Assembly: GCF_014694455.1 (NCBI RefSeq)
Contig: NZ_JAAUWT010000004.1
Span: 62,001-126,000, forward strand
Reading direction: 5' to 3'
DNA from: Vibrio sp. S9_S30
Lineage (GTDB): Bacteria; Pseudomonadota; Gammaproteobacteria; Enterobacterales; Vibrionaceae
Length of the DNA stretch: 64,000 nucleotides
The position numbers and the translations under genes were made by a program. Position 1 is the first letter of the stretch. The number at the start of each line of letters is the position of its first letter. Below the pieces are notes generated by a model that was given only the letters and a program-made list of their open reading frames with translations, did not search any database and was not told where the DNA came from. Of the stretch, positions 1 through 8,588 are shown piece after piece.

Positions 1-421
1 AAACCTATACTTTGTGTGTCTATTTCCCTGCTTTTTATTAAATTACTATTTGCTAAATTATTCCTTCAAGTTACTTGAAAAAGAATAATGAACGCTGTCC
101 TCCCAGTTCATTTGCCTTCAAGGGGCCGTGAAATACATTTAACCGGATATCGTTTATAGTAAATGTAATGCAATCATATTAATGCCAGAAAATGGGCATA
201 ATTAAATGATATAGGTATCAGAATACTTTCTAATAGACCTAAATACCTATGGCACTTTTTGTTCGGTTACATTCATTTTATTCACGCGCATTCAATCGGC
301 TTTCATATACATTTGTCGCTCTGCCTTGTGTTTCATTTCAAGGAGGCAATGGAATACGCATTTCTAGACTATTTGAATATGAAGCCACTCAATAACGGAA
401 CCATCAGCCAGTGAAACAGAC
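1..421. other. left-edge intergenic region
   Basis: No convincing gene was seen in this AT-rich stretch. It contains an 8-bp inverted repeat (ATAGGTAT at 211-218 and ATACCTAT at 243-250). An AAGGAGG-like sequence lies at 340-346, only two bases before an ATG of a 21-codon frame, which is too close for normal initiation. It lies downstream of the thioesterase gene on the minus strand. Confidence 0.5.
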
Positions 422-1189
422 TCATTCCTTTTCAACAAGGCGCTGAATGATATCGGTCAGTTTTTTGCTTACAGAGTCAAATTGCTTGTCGATAAAGAAG
501 TGGTCACCCTCTATCAAGGTTAATTCAAAGTCCCCACAAAAGTGAGCCTGCCAGCTTGACAATGAGTCGGGTGGAATAATGCTATCCATAGTCCCGCCCA
601 GCAATGTTACCGGAATGTTGAATTGCTCAATTGTGTTCACTTTGTGCGTTTCTGCGAGCTTAAAATCCGCCTTTAAGCTTGGCATCAGTAAAGACATCAG
701 TTCGTCATGTTCAAGGATTTCATCTGGTGTTCCGCCCATTGCTTTTAACTTTGCTTTAAACCCTTCATCCGAAAGTCCGTGAATCGGGCTTTGGGTATTC
801 AATTGATGCGGCGCTCTTGACGCGGCTGGAATGAAATGTGCGGGCATAGGCATCCCATGCATTTTGAGATAGCGAAGCAGCTCAAACCCAATTCGTGCTC
901 CAAAGCTGTGTCCCCAAATGACATAAGGTTTGTCGGTTAGCGGCGCCAATGCTTCCGCCAAATCCTGAACCAAAGCCTCCATACTTTGATACGGCGTTTC
1001 AATCAGTCGGCTCCCTTTTCCTGGCAACTGTACCGCACAAATTTCGGCAGTCAGTTCCTGCAAAGAACTATAAGGAACAAAGGAGCTTATGTTGCCTCCG
1101 GCATATGGTAAACAGATTAAGCGTAAGGGGGCATTGGGCTTTGGTTTTGGAATGGCAAACCAACGATTAAGTGACGTGTTTCCGCGCAT
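422..1189 (-). CDS. type II thioesterase (alpha/beta hydrolase)
   Basis: Predicted cytoplasmic type II thioesterase of the GrsT/RifR class, 255 residues, the usual length. In known systems these enzymes hydrolyse wrongly loaded acyl groups from carrier proteins of non-ribosomal peptide or polyketide synthases. The nucleophile elbow GHSFG is at residues 93-97 (Ser95). The rest of the triad is probably Asp202 (MDSII) and His230 (EGDHFF). The N-terminal LPYAGG motif is typical of the family. The ATG at 1189 is chosen over a TTG at 1195 because AAAGGA sits six bases before it. No synthetase, carrier protein or phosphopantetheinyl transferase is visible in the window, so its partner is either beyond the left edge or elsewhere. 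The family call is firm; the pathway is unknown. Confidence 0.85.
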   Translation of the reverse strand: MRGNTSLNRWFAIPKPKPNAPLRLICLPYAGGNISSFVPYSSLQELTAEICAVQLPGKGSRLIETPYQSMEALVQDLAEALAPLTDKPYVIWGHSFGARIGFELLRYLKMHGMPMPAHFIPAASRAPHQLNTQSPIHGLSDEGFKAKLKAMGGTPDEILEHDELMSLLMPSLKADFKLAETHKVNTIEQFNIPVTLLGGTMDSIIPPDSLSSWQAHFCGDFELTLIEGDHFFIDKQFDSVSKKLTDIIQRLVEKE

Positions 1190-1469
1190 GTTCAATCCTT
1201 TATTGTCAGAAGGCTAGGAGAATAGCGAGGAATGTTAAGAATGGATACCTTTGTTTCATTTTGGGGATAACCGCATTCAATTAAACACATTGCTCCGTTC
1301 TGAGGTGAGAGTGGCTGCGTCAGCCAATGTCGAAAGGGCTCATGGTAATCATGGGTCTCACGTTAACAATACGCTTCACGTTAATCAGGCAGGGAGTAGC
1401 GTATGCTCACTTCTTTTTGTATAGTCGCGCCAGCCTCAGAGTAGGAAGAAAAATAAAATGGAGAGGTAA

Positions 1470-2024
1470 ATGTTTGAAATAGTGACAAAACGCCTAATGT
1501 TAAGGGACTTTGAGGCGAGTGATGTTTCCTCGTACATTAAGTTGACTCAAGACTCAAAATATCAGCGCTTTTATGATGAAGACGATTGTTCTATCGAAAA
1601 GGCTGAGTTTTTGGTGAACCTGTTTATTGAGCAGGCATCCGAATTACCACGAAGTAAATATCAGCTCGCCATTGTTTTGCAGCAAACAGGAGAAGTGATT
1701 GGTACGTGTGGCATTAGGTTAGAAGCCAATCAACAAGCCTCTATGGGGTGTGGTTTAGCGCGCGAGTTTCAGGGGGCTGGATACGCGCAAGAAGCGGCAG
1801 AAGCGATAGCCGAATTTGGGTTTGAAAAGCTGGCGGTTCATCGGTTGTATGCCGAAACGATTGGTGTCAATAAAGCCGCGATGGCGATGTGTCGCCAATT
1901 TGGAATGAGAAAGGAAGCTCAGTTTGTTGAACACCGATACTTTAAAGCGCGTTGGTGGGATACGGTTATCTACGCTATGTTACGTTCTGAATGGGAAAAG
2001 AGGAAAGGAAGCCAAGATGATTAA
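1470..2024 (+). CDS. GNAT acetyltransferase, RimJ/RimL type
   Basis: Predicted acetyl-CoA-dependent N-acetyltransferase of 184 residues. The opening (VTKRLMLRDFEASDVSSY) is typical of the RimJ/RimL branch, which modifies protein N-termini or small amines. The acetyl-CoA loop is EFQGAGYAQEAAEA, around residues 105-118, with the usual following segment on neighbour residues (LYAETIGVNKAAMAMCRQFGM). GAGAGG precedes the ATG closely. Its end overlaps the next acetyltransferase gene by 8 bp, so the two are probably co-translated. The substrate cannot be predicted from sequence. Confidence 0.85.
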   Translation: MFEIVTKRLMLRDFEASDVSSYIKLTQDSKYQRFYDEDDCSIEKAEFLVNLFIEQASELPRSKYQLAIVLQQTGEVIGTCGIRLEANQQASMGCGLAREFQGAGYAQEAAEAIAEFGFEKLAVHRLYAETIGVNKAAMAMCRQFGMRKEAQFVEHRYFKARWWDTVIYAMLRSEWEKRKGSQDD

Positions 2025-2490
2025 CCTACAGCCGATGAGTTCACAACATCTAAAGCAAGTTTCGGAGCTGCATGTTGCGGATGAACAGTTGAAATTTGTT
2101 GGTACGATGGAAGAGATTTTGGTGAATGTGGATGACAAAATACACCCACATGTCATGGTGAACGAAAGCGGTCATGTCGTTGGGTTCTTTCTCATCGATA
2201 CGACTTACAGTGAACAGCATGGGTTTGCTGCGCACGGAGCGCTTGGGTTAAGAGCGTTTTTTGTTGATTCTCGCTACCAAGGAAAAGGTTATGGCAAACA
2301 AGCCGTTAAGGCGCTTCATTTATATTTACAGCAAGACTATGCGACGTTCGAATCCATTTATCTTACGGTGAATTGTAAAAATTCAAATGCTTATCGTTGT
2401 TATGAACTCAATGGTTTTAAAGACCATGGCGAGCGTTACCACGGTGGCGCGGCAGGTCCTCAACACATTATGGAAATGTCGCTCACGTAA
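2017..2490 (+). CDS. GNAT acetyltransferase
   Basis: Second predicted GNAT-family acetyltransferase, 157 residues, from a different branch than its upstream neighbour. The acetyl-CoA motif A is RYQGKGYGKQAVKAL near residues 88-102. It is followed by the conserved NCKNSNAYRCYELNGF segment. A longer reading frame opens at 1924, but the ATG at 2017 is preferred. It follows GGAAAGGAAG, overlaps the upstream stop by 8 bp and begins directly at the domain (MINLQPMSSQH). The overlap suggests translational coupling. The substrate is unknown. Confidence 0.85.
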   Translation: MINLQPMSSQHLKQVSELHVADEQLKFVGTMEEILVNVDDKIHPHVMVNESGHVVGFFLIDTTYSEQHGFAAHGALGLRAFFVDSRYQGKGYGKQAVKALHLYLQQDYATFESIYLTVNCKNSNAYRCYELNGFKDHGERYHGGAAGPQHIMEMSLT

Positions 2491-2675
2491 ACCTTGTTTC
2501 TAACGACAACGACACCATCCTCTTTGTTCACCAAAATCAGTGTTCCCCGTTCAACAGGGGCTGACCAATATTGGCGAGGACTGCACTCATCGGCAAGCCT
2601 TGTTTTCGCGTATTCCAATGCCACCTTATCGGCTAAATCCTGTGTACCAAATGTTGAGTGGTGAGATCCCGACAA
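2460..2675 (-). CDS. possible small hypothetical protein or gene remnant
   Basis: Open frame of 71 codons between the GNAT and PhoD-like genes, overlapping the end of the GNAT gene by 31 bp in convergent orientation. It has only TTG or GTG starts and no clear ribosome binding site, and a stop codon lies just upstream. The residues look protein-like (for example VERGTLILVNKEDGVVVVRN), so it could be the tail of a decayed gene. I do not recognise a family. Treat as doubtful. Confidence 0.22.
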   Translation of the reverse strand: MSGSHHSTFGTQDLADKVALEYAKTRLADECSPRQYWSAPVERGTLILVNKEDGVVVVRNKVYVSDISIMC

Positions 2676-2769
2676 AGTGACCTAACACCGCACATACTCG
2701 GTAAAGAGGCACTCATCAAGAAAAAATAATAAACAAGACGGCTACGGGCTGTGTCTTCCTGCCAACGTA

Positions 2770-4665
2770 TTATTCCTGAGTTGGAAGGAAATCGATTTCA
2801 TTCCCTTCCCCTGTCAGAATAGAAATTCGCTTTGGTTTTCCTTTCACATCTAGCCTTACTTCACCAATGGCAGTGGTATTGACCAGTCTTCGCACCCCCT
2901 CAGTGCTTGGGTTGCGTTTTTTGACTTTTAAGCGCTTTCTTTTGGTGAAAAAGTTCAGCAGGGAGCGAGGGGAATAGAGTAACCGATCCGCATGATCGCA
3001 GAATCCAAGAAGCGGTTCTGGAAACTGAGCTTTGATGCCGCTGCACGTGACCTGATGGATATTGGGGCTGCTTTTGCGAAATCGTAGCTTGATGTCGTAA
3101 GCAAAAGAATAGTGAACATCTCCCGACAATATAACAAAATGGGTAGGGGTTTTGGTGTGGGTGAAAATGCTCAGTAAGGTATTTGCACTGCCTGGGTGCG
3201 CCATCCAGTTTTCAGCATCGATCATTAGAGGCTTACCGATTATGGTTGCCGCTTTTTGGAGTGTTTCGATAAATTTCACACCAAACATGGGCGCAGCGGA
3301 AACCACGACCACTTTGTCTTGGTGCATTAATTCTTGTTGAAACTCAATTAGCGCTTCCCAATCCATCAGCCCAGAGGGTTTGTTCATCTTGGATTCTGAT
3401 CGCCAGCGGCGAGTACGGGTATCCAACACCACCACTTTAGGCGACGTGTGTATGGTGTAATGCCATTTCTCGAATTGATACAAATGCTGTATGAGAACGT
3501 CTTGATTCTTCATATTTGGCGTTTCAAAAAATGCATTGGCTAATGCCAAAAATTCCGAGTTGAAATGAGTTGGCTCGTTTCCCCACCCCTGACAAAGCCA
3601 GTAACTCAATAAACCATTCCCGATGATTCTTTTAGAAAAGGCGTTGCTGTACGCAGCTTTTTCCCAACCGATGGTTAGGTTCCAGTCGTCAGTAACATCA
3701 TGATCGTCAAAGATCATGTATGTGGGTAAATGTGCGAATAGCCTATGAGCAAAAGGCAGCCCCTCTATAAACTGCTCTATTTGTGTCCTTTCCTTTTCCC
3801 ATCGTGTTTTGAGCTTACTTGCTAGGGCTTCTGGTATGCACGAATAGGCAACATGCTCCCAAAGCTGTGGCGACCACACCAGTAAATACATGGCGAAAAA
3901 TTCAGAAAAGCTGACTAAATGATTACCACAATCCCGAGAGCTAAATATCGGAGAAGGTATTGAAGGCATAAATGAAAGTAGCCCACTTTTTTTTTCTTGA
4001 TAGCGAGGCAAAAGGTTCTCTCGACCATAAAAGCAGTCAGCATGCGCGTGTAAATCCGCTGTAGATGCGATGTTTGTAGATGCAATGTTGGTATCACTGA
4101 ACGTTTCATTTGGCAGCCCGAGCAAGTCTATCACTTGCACAATGGCACTCAGCATTGGACCGGCGACATGGTCGGCATAGATTTGATCGCCAGCCATGAA
4201 CAACATATCTGGTCGCTCTTCCCAAGCTTGCTTAGCCATTTTAGTATCCGCCGCGATCAGGGCATCTTTACCATTATGGTGCGGTTTTCGACATGATCCG
4301 TGCAAAATGTAATTGGCGGTAGAGGGGATTTTAATCGAGAGCTTTTGTTCTTCTTTATAAAGCAAATGCGGGCATAGCTCGATGACGTTGCCTTTTGGGG
4401 TAATAAACTCGTATTCAAGGCACTCGTCTACTGGGAAGTTGCCATGAAAGTGAGCAAGAGTCACAAAAGCATGTGTGCCAACCTTGACTTGCTGGCAGAG
4501 ATTCAAATCGTGAGAGAAGAACGCTTCCGTAGTGTTTTGCTGATAGAGGTGAAATTGACCGGAGAGCGGCTCCGTTGTGACTATCCAGAAAACCAATTCG
4601 TCTGAAGTGGCTTTTCTGAGCATGGGACCGGCAATCAAGAAAGGTAATGGTGAGGACTGATTCAT
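2770..4665 (-). CDS. PhoD-like alkaline phosphatase/metallophosphatase
   Basis: Predicted metallophosphoesterase of the PhoD-like family, about 631 residues. After an N-terminal beta-rich domain comes GSCRKPHH (about 123-130), then the metal-site motif GDQIYADH (159-166). FDDHDVTDDW follows mid-protein and SGDVHYSFAYD near residue 515. These are the expected metal-binding Asp and His clusters of PhoD enzymes, which hydrolyse phosphodiesters or monoesters using Fe/Ca. No signal peptide or twin-arginine motif is visible, so it is likely cytoplasmic, unlike secreted PhoD of Bacillus. The ATG at 4665 (MNQSS) is preferred to a TTG at 4692. It is a single gene, divergent from the hypothetical gene at 4935. 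The substrate is unknown. Confidence 0.85.
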   Translation of the reverse strand: MNQSSPLPFLIAGPMLRKATSDELVFWIVTTEPLSGQFHLYQQNTTEAFFSHDLNLCQQVKVGTHAFVTLAHFHGNFPVDECLEYEFITPKGNVIELCPHLLYKEEQKLSIKIPSTANYILHGSCRKPHHNGKDALIAADTKMAKQAWEERPDMLFMAGDQIYADHVAGPMLSAIVQVIDLLGLPNETFSDTNIASTNIASTADLHAHADCFYGRENLLPRYQEKKSGLLSFMPSIPSPIFSSRDCGNHLVSFSEFFAMYLLVWSPQLWEHVAYSCIPEALASKLKTRWEKERTQIEQFIEGLPFAHRLFAHLPTYMIFDDHDVTDDWNLTIGWEKAAYSNAFSKRIIGNGLLSYWLCQGWGNEPTHFNSEFLALANAFFETPNMKNQDVLIQHLYQFEKWHYTIHTSPKVVVLDTRTRRWRSESKMNKPSGLMDWEALIEFQQELMHQDKVVVVSAAPMFGVKFIETLQKAATIIGKPLMIDAENWMAHPGSANTLLSIFTHTKTPTHFVILSGDVHYSFAYDIKLRFRKSSPNIHQVTCSGIKAQFPEPLLGFCDHADRLLYSPRSLLNFFTKRKRLKVKKRNPSTEGVRRLVNTTAIGEVRLDVKGKPKRISILTGEGNEIDFLPTQE

Positions 4666-4934
4666 AAACTCTCTATCGAAAAACACTGACAACGGCTTTA
4701 TCCAGTATAACTGCCCCTAGCTATGGAGTTTATCTGGAACGCAAACAGAGAGCACGGGCATTATCAGCAAATCTAACATTTTAGTGTTTTTTTAACTCAC
4801 TATTTTGTGCCGTTGGTATAAGAGGCTTCACCAACTTGCCCACAAGATAGAAAACGAGGCTTAAATTCCTGTTAGAAATCTTTACCTACTTATGACGTTA
4901 TCATGACAAAGTCGCATCTTAATTTTATAAAATA

Positions 4935-5384
4935 ATGCCGTTTTTTGGGTGTTCAGACATGAATAATGGAAGGATGAACATTATCAAAACACGCAGCATT
5001 GTTATTGTGCTATTGACCGTTTTGGTGTTGATTCAGCTATGGGTAGGGATTGTTGGCGACAACGTCACCACCAGGTTTGAAGATTACCGAGAAATGGAAG
5101 CCTCCGGCATTGTCGAGCAAGGCTGGCTTCCTGCGTTTTTGCCCCAATCTGCCATCAATATCCAAGAAAAGCACGATTTGGACACGAATGAAGTGATGGC
5201 AACGTTTGACTATGATCCGCAAGATACGGGTTCGGTGCAGGAAAGCTGCGAGTTGATGTCGGAAACAGAGCAGAGTACGCGTTATTCCTGTTCACATGGA
5301 GAAAGCGACGCATTCATCGAGCTTCGTAAAGAAGGTACAGGCACGTTTTCAAGCCGACCTAAAGTGGATGACAAGCCGACTTAA
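4935..5384 (+). CDS. hypothetical protein with one N-terminal membrane segment
   Basis: Protein of up to 149 residues. A hydrophobic segment (IVIVLLTVLVLIQLWVGIV) near the N-terminus is followed by a soluble, probably periplasmic domain containing WLPAFLPQSAINIQEKHDLDTN, a motif I associate with widespread but uncharacterised small membrane-anchored proteins. In-frame ATGs at 4935, 4959 and 4974 are all possible starts. The last has GGAAGG immediately before it. The reading frame ends inside the second copy of a 22-bp tandem duplication, so the C-terminal ten or so residues may differ from those of relatives. Function unknown. Confidence 0.6.
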   Translation: MPFFGCSDMNNGRMNIIKTRSIVIVLLTVLVLIQLWVGIVGDNVTTRFEDYREMEASGIVEQGWLPAFLPQSAINIQEKHDLDTNEVMATFDYDPQDTGSVQESCELMSETEQSTRYSCSHGESDAFIELRKEGTGTFSSRPKVDDKPT

Positions 5385-5394
5385 AGTGGATGAA
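5351..5394 (+). repeat. 22-bp tandem duplication across a stop codon
   Basis: Two adjacent 22-bp copies (5351-5372 and 5373-5394) differ at only two positions. Because 22 is not a multiple of three, the second copy is read in another frame. Its CCT to CTT change supplies the TAA stop of the hypothetical gene at 5382-5384. Confidence 0.9.
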
Positions 5395-5425
5395 CCGTTG
5401 TTTGAAACAGCCTTATGAATACAGC

Positions 5426-5461
5426 GGCTAAGTATAAAAAAATGGCTAAGCATAAAAAAAT
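5426..5461 (+). repeat. 18-bp tandem repeat, two copies
   Basis: Copies at 5426-5443 and 5444-5461 (GGCTAAGTATAAAAAAAT and GGCTAAGCATAAAAAAAT) differ by one base. The A-run of the second copy forms the U-tract, on the minus strand, of the adjacent terminator. Confidence 0.9.
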
Positions 5462-5482
5462 CCCCAGCTTAATACTGGGGAT
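5460..5482. terminator. intrinsic terminator, best on the minus strand
   Basis: Perfect 8-bp stem ATCCCCAG/CTGGGGAT with a 7-base loop. On the minus strand it is followed by seven U residues. On the plus strand the tail is only ATTTGACATT. It could end the plus-strand hypothetical gene, but it is better oriented for a minus-strand transcript arriving from the right. Confidence 0.7.
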
Positions 5483-5540
5483 TTGACATTAATGTATCTT
5501 GGTTTTTATAGATATTTATAGTATTGCTATTTCTAGTTTT

Positions 5541-5572
5541 CTGACGGTGTCAGAGACCGACCTGTCGTCGGT
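5541..5572. other. two adjacent hairpins
   Basis: CTGAC-GGT-GTCAG (5541-5553) and ACCGAC-CTGTC-GTCGGT (5556-5572) are perfect small stem-loops three bases apart, followed on the plus strand by TAGTTTTG. They may be part of a structured RNA or a weak terminator. Confidence 0.4.
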
Positions 5573-6158
5573 TAGTTTTGCAAGCAAAGGTGCTTAAAAG
5601 CGATATATCTTGTTACTATTTTCGTACGATACATTATTCTATTTCAAATTGTAAATGTAAAACGATGAAAATGTGTCTCACTTTTTGAATGCTTGACTCA
5701 ATTGAGTTACTGCTCAATGTAAGCATCTAATTTAATAGTTATTTTTTAGCTCCTGTGCTTTTCCCCGAAGACCAGAAAATCTAAATATTGAATGGGCTTT
5801 TTTACAGTTTGTCTTTGTACATGCCTTTCTGCATCTCATCACTCGCTCATTCTTGCTTGAAAATGCTGCGTCAATGTAGCCACCTTTTCTATAAATATAG
5901 GCTCAGATAAATATATAGGTCGTCAGTTTAGTGCACTGAAAATATCTTCAGATTCGGATATCAAAGCAGAGAGCATGTAACGGATATGCATGTAACTGGT
6001 ATAAATGTAAACAGTGCAACATGTTGATCTGGCTGCGAAAACAGAAGCGATGAAAGCAGAAGAGTGCAGCGAGGTTCCATTCGGCTATGTCTTCATTTTT
6101 CACACAAATACGCTATACGAGTTATTTCCAAAGAGTAATTTAGAGGGAAATGAGTCTA

Positions 6159-7046
6159 TTAATGCTCTAATGACCTAACCCATCGAGCGAATGAGAGGAT
6201 GTGGGGGTCACCCAACTTATAGCTTGGGCAAATCAAATAGTAGGCATAAGGGCTGTCGAAACTCAGATCGAGTGGCTTGATGAGCGCCCCAGAATCGAGC
6301 TCTTTTTTCACCATGAAATCAGGTAAGAGAGCGATGCCACAGTTCCGTGCCAGCAAAGGCAAAGACATATAAAAATGTTCAAATGCAACGGGGTAATAAT
6401 TGGGTGACGCGTGAATTTGACGCTTGTTCAACATCAGCTCCCAAAGCTGTGGGCGAGTAGATTGAGGAAGAAGAGGGAAACGAAGCACGTCATCTATCGA
6501 GTTAAGTTTCCCCACGCTTGGATGGGCAACTAAGAGGAGCTTTTCTTGAAACAACCATTCCGAATGCTCATAGTGTTTTGCAATGGGTAAGCAACGTATT
6601 GAAACGTCTGCATCGATTCCTCCTTTGGGTAGTCGGCCATCTCCGGTATTGACCGAAATTTTCAGGCGTTGGTTTTGTGAGAGAAACTGGTCTATTTCAG
6701 GCAACAGCCAAAGGTTGGCGATAGAAGGAGACACATTTAATTGCAGTAAATTTGTTTCTGAGTGGGTTTGTTGCAATTCTGCACTGGCTGACTGTATCGC
6801 CTCTAATCCTGGCACGACTTTACTGAGGTATTGACTCCCTGCTTCTGTCAGTGCGAGACCATTTCCTTTTCTCACAAATAGAGCTTGGCCGAGCTGAATT
6901 TCAAGAGATTGAATTTGTTTGCTTATTGCCCCCTGAGTGACATGCAGTTGTTTGGCCGCCTCTGAGAAGCTAAGGTACCTTGCCGCAACAATAAAGGCTT
7001 GAAGTGAGCGGCTAGAGGGGAGGTGCTTAGTTAACTGCATGATCAT
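6159..7046 (-). CDS. LysR-type transcriptional regulator (GcvA-like)
   Basis: Predicted LysR-family DNA-binding regulator of 295 residues. The N-terminal winged helix-turn-helix is at about residues 14-70 (LSFSEAAKQLHVTQGAISKQ). The substrate-binding domain follows and resembles the GcvA/AmpR branch (VSIRCLPIAK, RPQLWE). The ATG at 7046 is preferred to an upstream GTG at 7082 because AAGGA lies five bases before it. The gene is divergent from the aminotransferase-BKACE genes, the classical LysR arrangement. It therefore probably controls that operon in response to its substrate or an intermediate, and represses itself. The effector is unknown. Confidence 0.88.
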   Translation of the reverse strand: MIMQLTKHLPSSRSLQAFIVAARYLSFSEAAKQLHVTQGAISKQIQSLEIQLGQALFVRKGNGLALTEAGSQYLSKVVPGLEAIQSASAELQQTHSETNLLQLNVSPSIANLWLLPEIDQFLSQNQRLKISVNTGDGRLPKGGIDADVSIRCLPIAKHYEHSEWLFQEKLLLVAHPSVGKLNSIDDVLRFPLLPQSTRPQLWELMLNKRQIHASPNYYPVAFEHFYMSLPLLARNCGIALLPDFMVKKELDSGALIKPLDLSFDSPYAYYLICPSYKLGDPHILSFARWVRSLEH

Positions 7047-7102
7047 TACATTCCTTATGGGGGAGCACCTCTTGAATTGCACTAAGGCACTTCACACTAT
7101 TC

Positions 7103-7124
7103 CATTCACTCATACCAGTGAGAA
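7103..7124. promoter_or_regulatory. candidate LysR operator
   Basis: Partial dyad between the divergent regulator and aminotransferase genes with a perfect core TCACT-N6-AGTGA at 7106-7121, flanked by ATT and AAT. It fits the loose T-N11-A geometry of LysR sites. This is inferred from position and symmetry only. Confidence 0.45.
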
Positions 7125-7244
7125 TAATTCGCTTGTTGAGAAAGCGCAAAGCTTTATCTTGGTGACTCAATAACCTGAACTTAAGTAACCTAAACTCAAG
7201 TAAACCAAATCAAGTCAACAGAATAAGGTACGTAAGGATTCGCC

Positions 7245-8588
7245 ATGACTCATCTCATTCATCGTCATTGCCACCATCTACCTCCGGTGGTGGAAAGTGG
7301 GCAAGGTATTTACCTTTTCGATCATAATGGTAAGCGTTACTTAGATGCTTGTGGGGGGGCGGCGGTTTCGAACCTTGGGCATAACAATCAAAAAATTAAG
7401 CATGCCATGCTGCGACAAATGGAGGCGTTGCCCTTTGCGCACAGTGGTTTCTTTACCACAGATGCGGCAGAACAGTTGGCAGACAAACTGGTGTCTTTAA
7501 GCCCCGACTCACTTAACCATGTTTACCTAGTGAGTGGTGGGTCGGAGGCTATTGAGTCGGCACTAAAGCTTGCGCGTCAATACTACCTTGAAAAAGGTCA
7601 AGGCGGTAAGTCTCAGTTCATTGCTCGTCGGCAAAGCTATCATGGGAATACCCTAGGTGCTCTAGGAGTGGGCGGTAACGAATGGCGTCGAGCGCCATTT
7701 CGCCCGTTGCTGAAAACCGCGCATCACATCTCTCCGTGTTATCCCTATCGAGACCAGCACGAAAGCGAATCCGCATTTGATTATGGGCAGCGCGTAGCAA
7801 ACGAACTAGAAAGTAAGATTCTTGAAGTGGGCGCAGACAACGTGATGGCGTTTGTTGCGGAAACGGTAGTAGGAGCCACCGCTGGTGCACTGGCTCCCGT
7901 AGAAGGGTACTTTACTCGCATTCGTGAAATTTGCAGCCAATACGATGTGCTGCTGATTTTGGATGAAGTGATGTGCGGGGTCGGTAGGACGGGGTCATTC
8001 TTTGCCTTTGAACAAGAAGACATAGTGCCCGACATTGTTACTGTGGCAAAAGGACTGGGTGGGGGGTATCAACCCATCGGAGCAACCATAGTCAGCAGCC
8101 AGATCTACAAAACGATCGCCGATGGTTCAGGTTATTTTCAACATGGGCATACGTTCAACGCGCACCCAATAGCATGCGCGGCTGCATTGGCAACCATCAA
8201 TGACATTGTTGAAGGAAACCGGATTTCAGATGTTCAGTCCATCAGCCGTTTGCTTTTCAAAGAGCTGAATGACGCGTTTAGTCATCACCCGAATGTTGGT
8301 GATATTCGAGGAAGAGGGTTGTTTATTGGAATTGAGTTTGTAGAAGATAAGCCGACGAAAACGCCTTTTTCCTCAACGAGCCAACTGGAAATGAAAGTGA
8401 AGCAAACGGCGATGGAGGAAGGGTTAATGTGTTACCCAATGAAAGGGACAATCGACGGTCAAAATGGTCACCACGTGCTGTTGGCTCCCCACTTCATTAT
8501 GACGCCAGCGCAGGTCACAGAATTGATTGAGAAGCTGCAAGCCACCTTTAGCCGGCTGTTTTCTTTGGAGGCGGTATGCCAGCCATAA
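7245..8588 (+). CDS. class III PLP-dependent aminotransferase
   Basis: Predicted pyridoxal-phosphate aminotransferase of the acetylornithine/omega-amino acid (class III) fold, 447 residues. The cofactor site shows SGGSEAIE (97-104), LILDEVMCGVGRTG (237-250, Asp240 contacting the PLP ring nitrogen) and the Schiff-base lysine Lys269 in TVAKGLGGGYQP. The class acts on amino groups distant from or beta to a carboxylate, including beta-alanine-type substrates and taurine. It overlaps the downstream BKACE gene by 13 bp, so the two products are probably made in fixed ratio. A sensible scheme is that it converts a beta-amino acid to the beta-keto acid used by BKACE. The true substrate is not determined. 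Confidence 0.9.
   Translation: MTHLIHRHCHHLPPVVESGQGIYLFDHNGKRYLDACGGAAVSNLGHNNQKIKHAMLRQMEALPFAHSGFFTTDAAEQLADKLVSLSPDSLNHVYLVSGGSEAIESALKLARQYYLEKGQGGKSQFIARRQSYHGNTLGALGVGGNEWRRAPFRPLLKTAHHISPCYPYRDQHESESAFDYGQRVANELESKILEVGADNVMAFVAETVVGATAGALAPVEGYFTRIREICSQYDVLLILDEVMCGVGRTGSFFAFEQEDIVPDIVTVAKGLGGGYQPIGATIVSSQIYKTIADGSGYFQHGHTFNAHPIACAAALATINDIVEGNRISDVQSISRLLFKELNDAFSHHPNVGDIRGRGLFIGIEFVEDKPTKTPFSSTSQLEMKVKQTAMEEGLMCYPMKGTIDGQNGHHVLLAPHFIMTPAQVTELIEKLQATFSRLFSLEAVCQP

Larger units (their letters stand above)
5385..6158. other. 774-bp intergenic region between convergent genes
   Basis: No protein gene was seen. It contains an 18-bp tandem repeat, a terminator hairpin at 5460-5482 and paired hairpins at 5541-5572. 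A short direct repeat of GCATGTAAC lies around 5974-5995. The length is unusual for the gap between two convergent genes and leaves room for a small RNA, especially on the minus strand reading toward the hairpin at 5460. Confidence 0.5.

Noticed and set aside
349..414. 21-codon frame after AAGGAGG
   Set aside because: The purine-rich sequence is only two bases from the ATG and nothing else supports translation.
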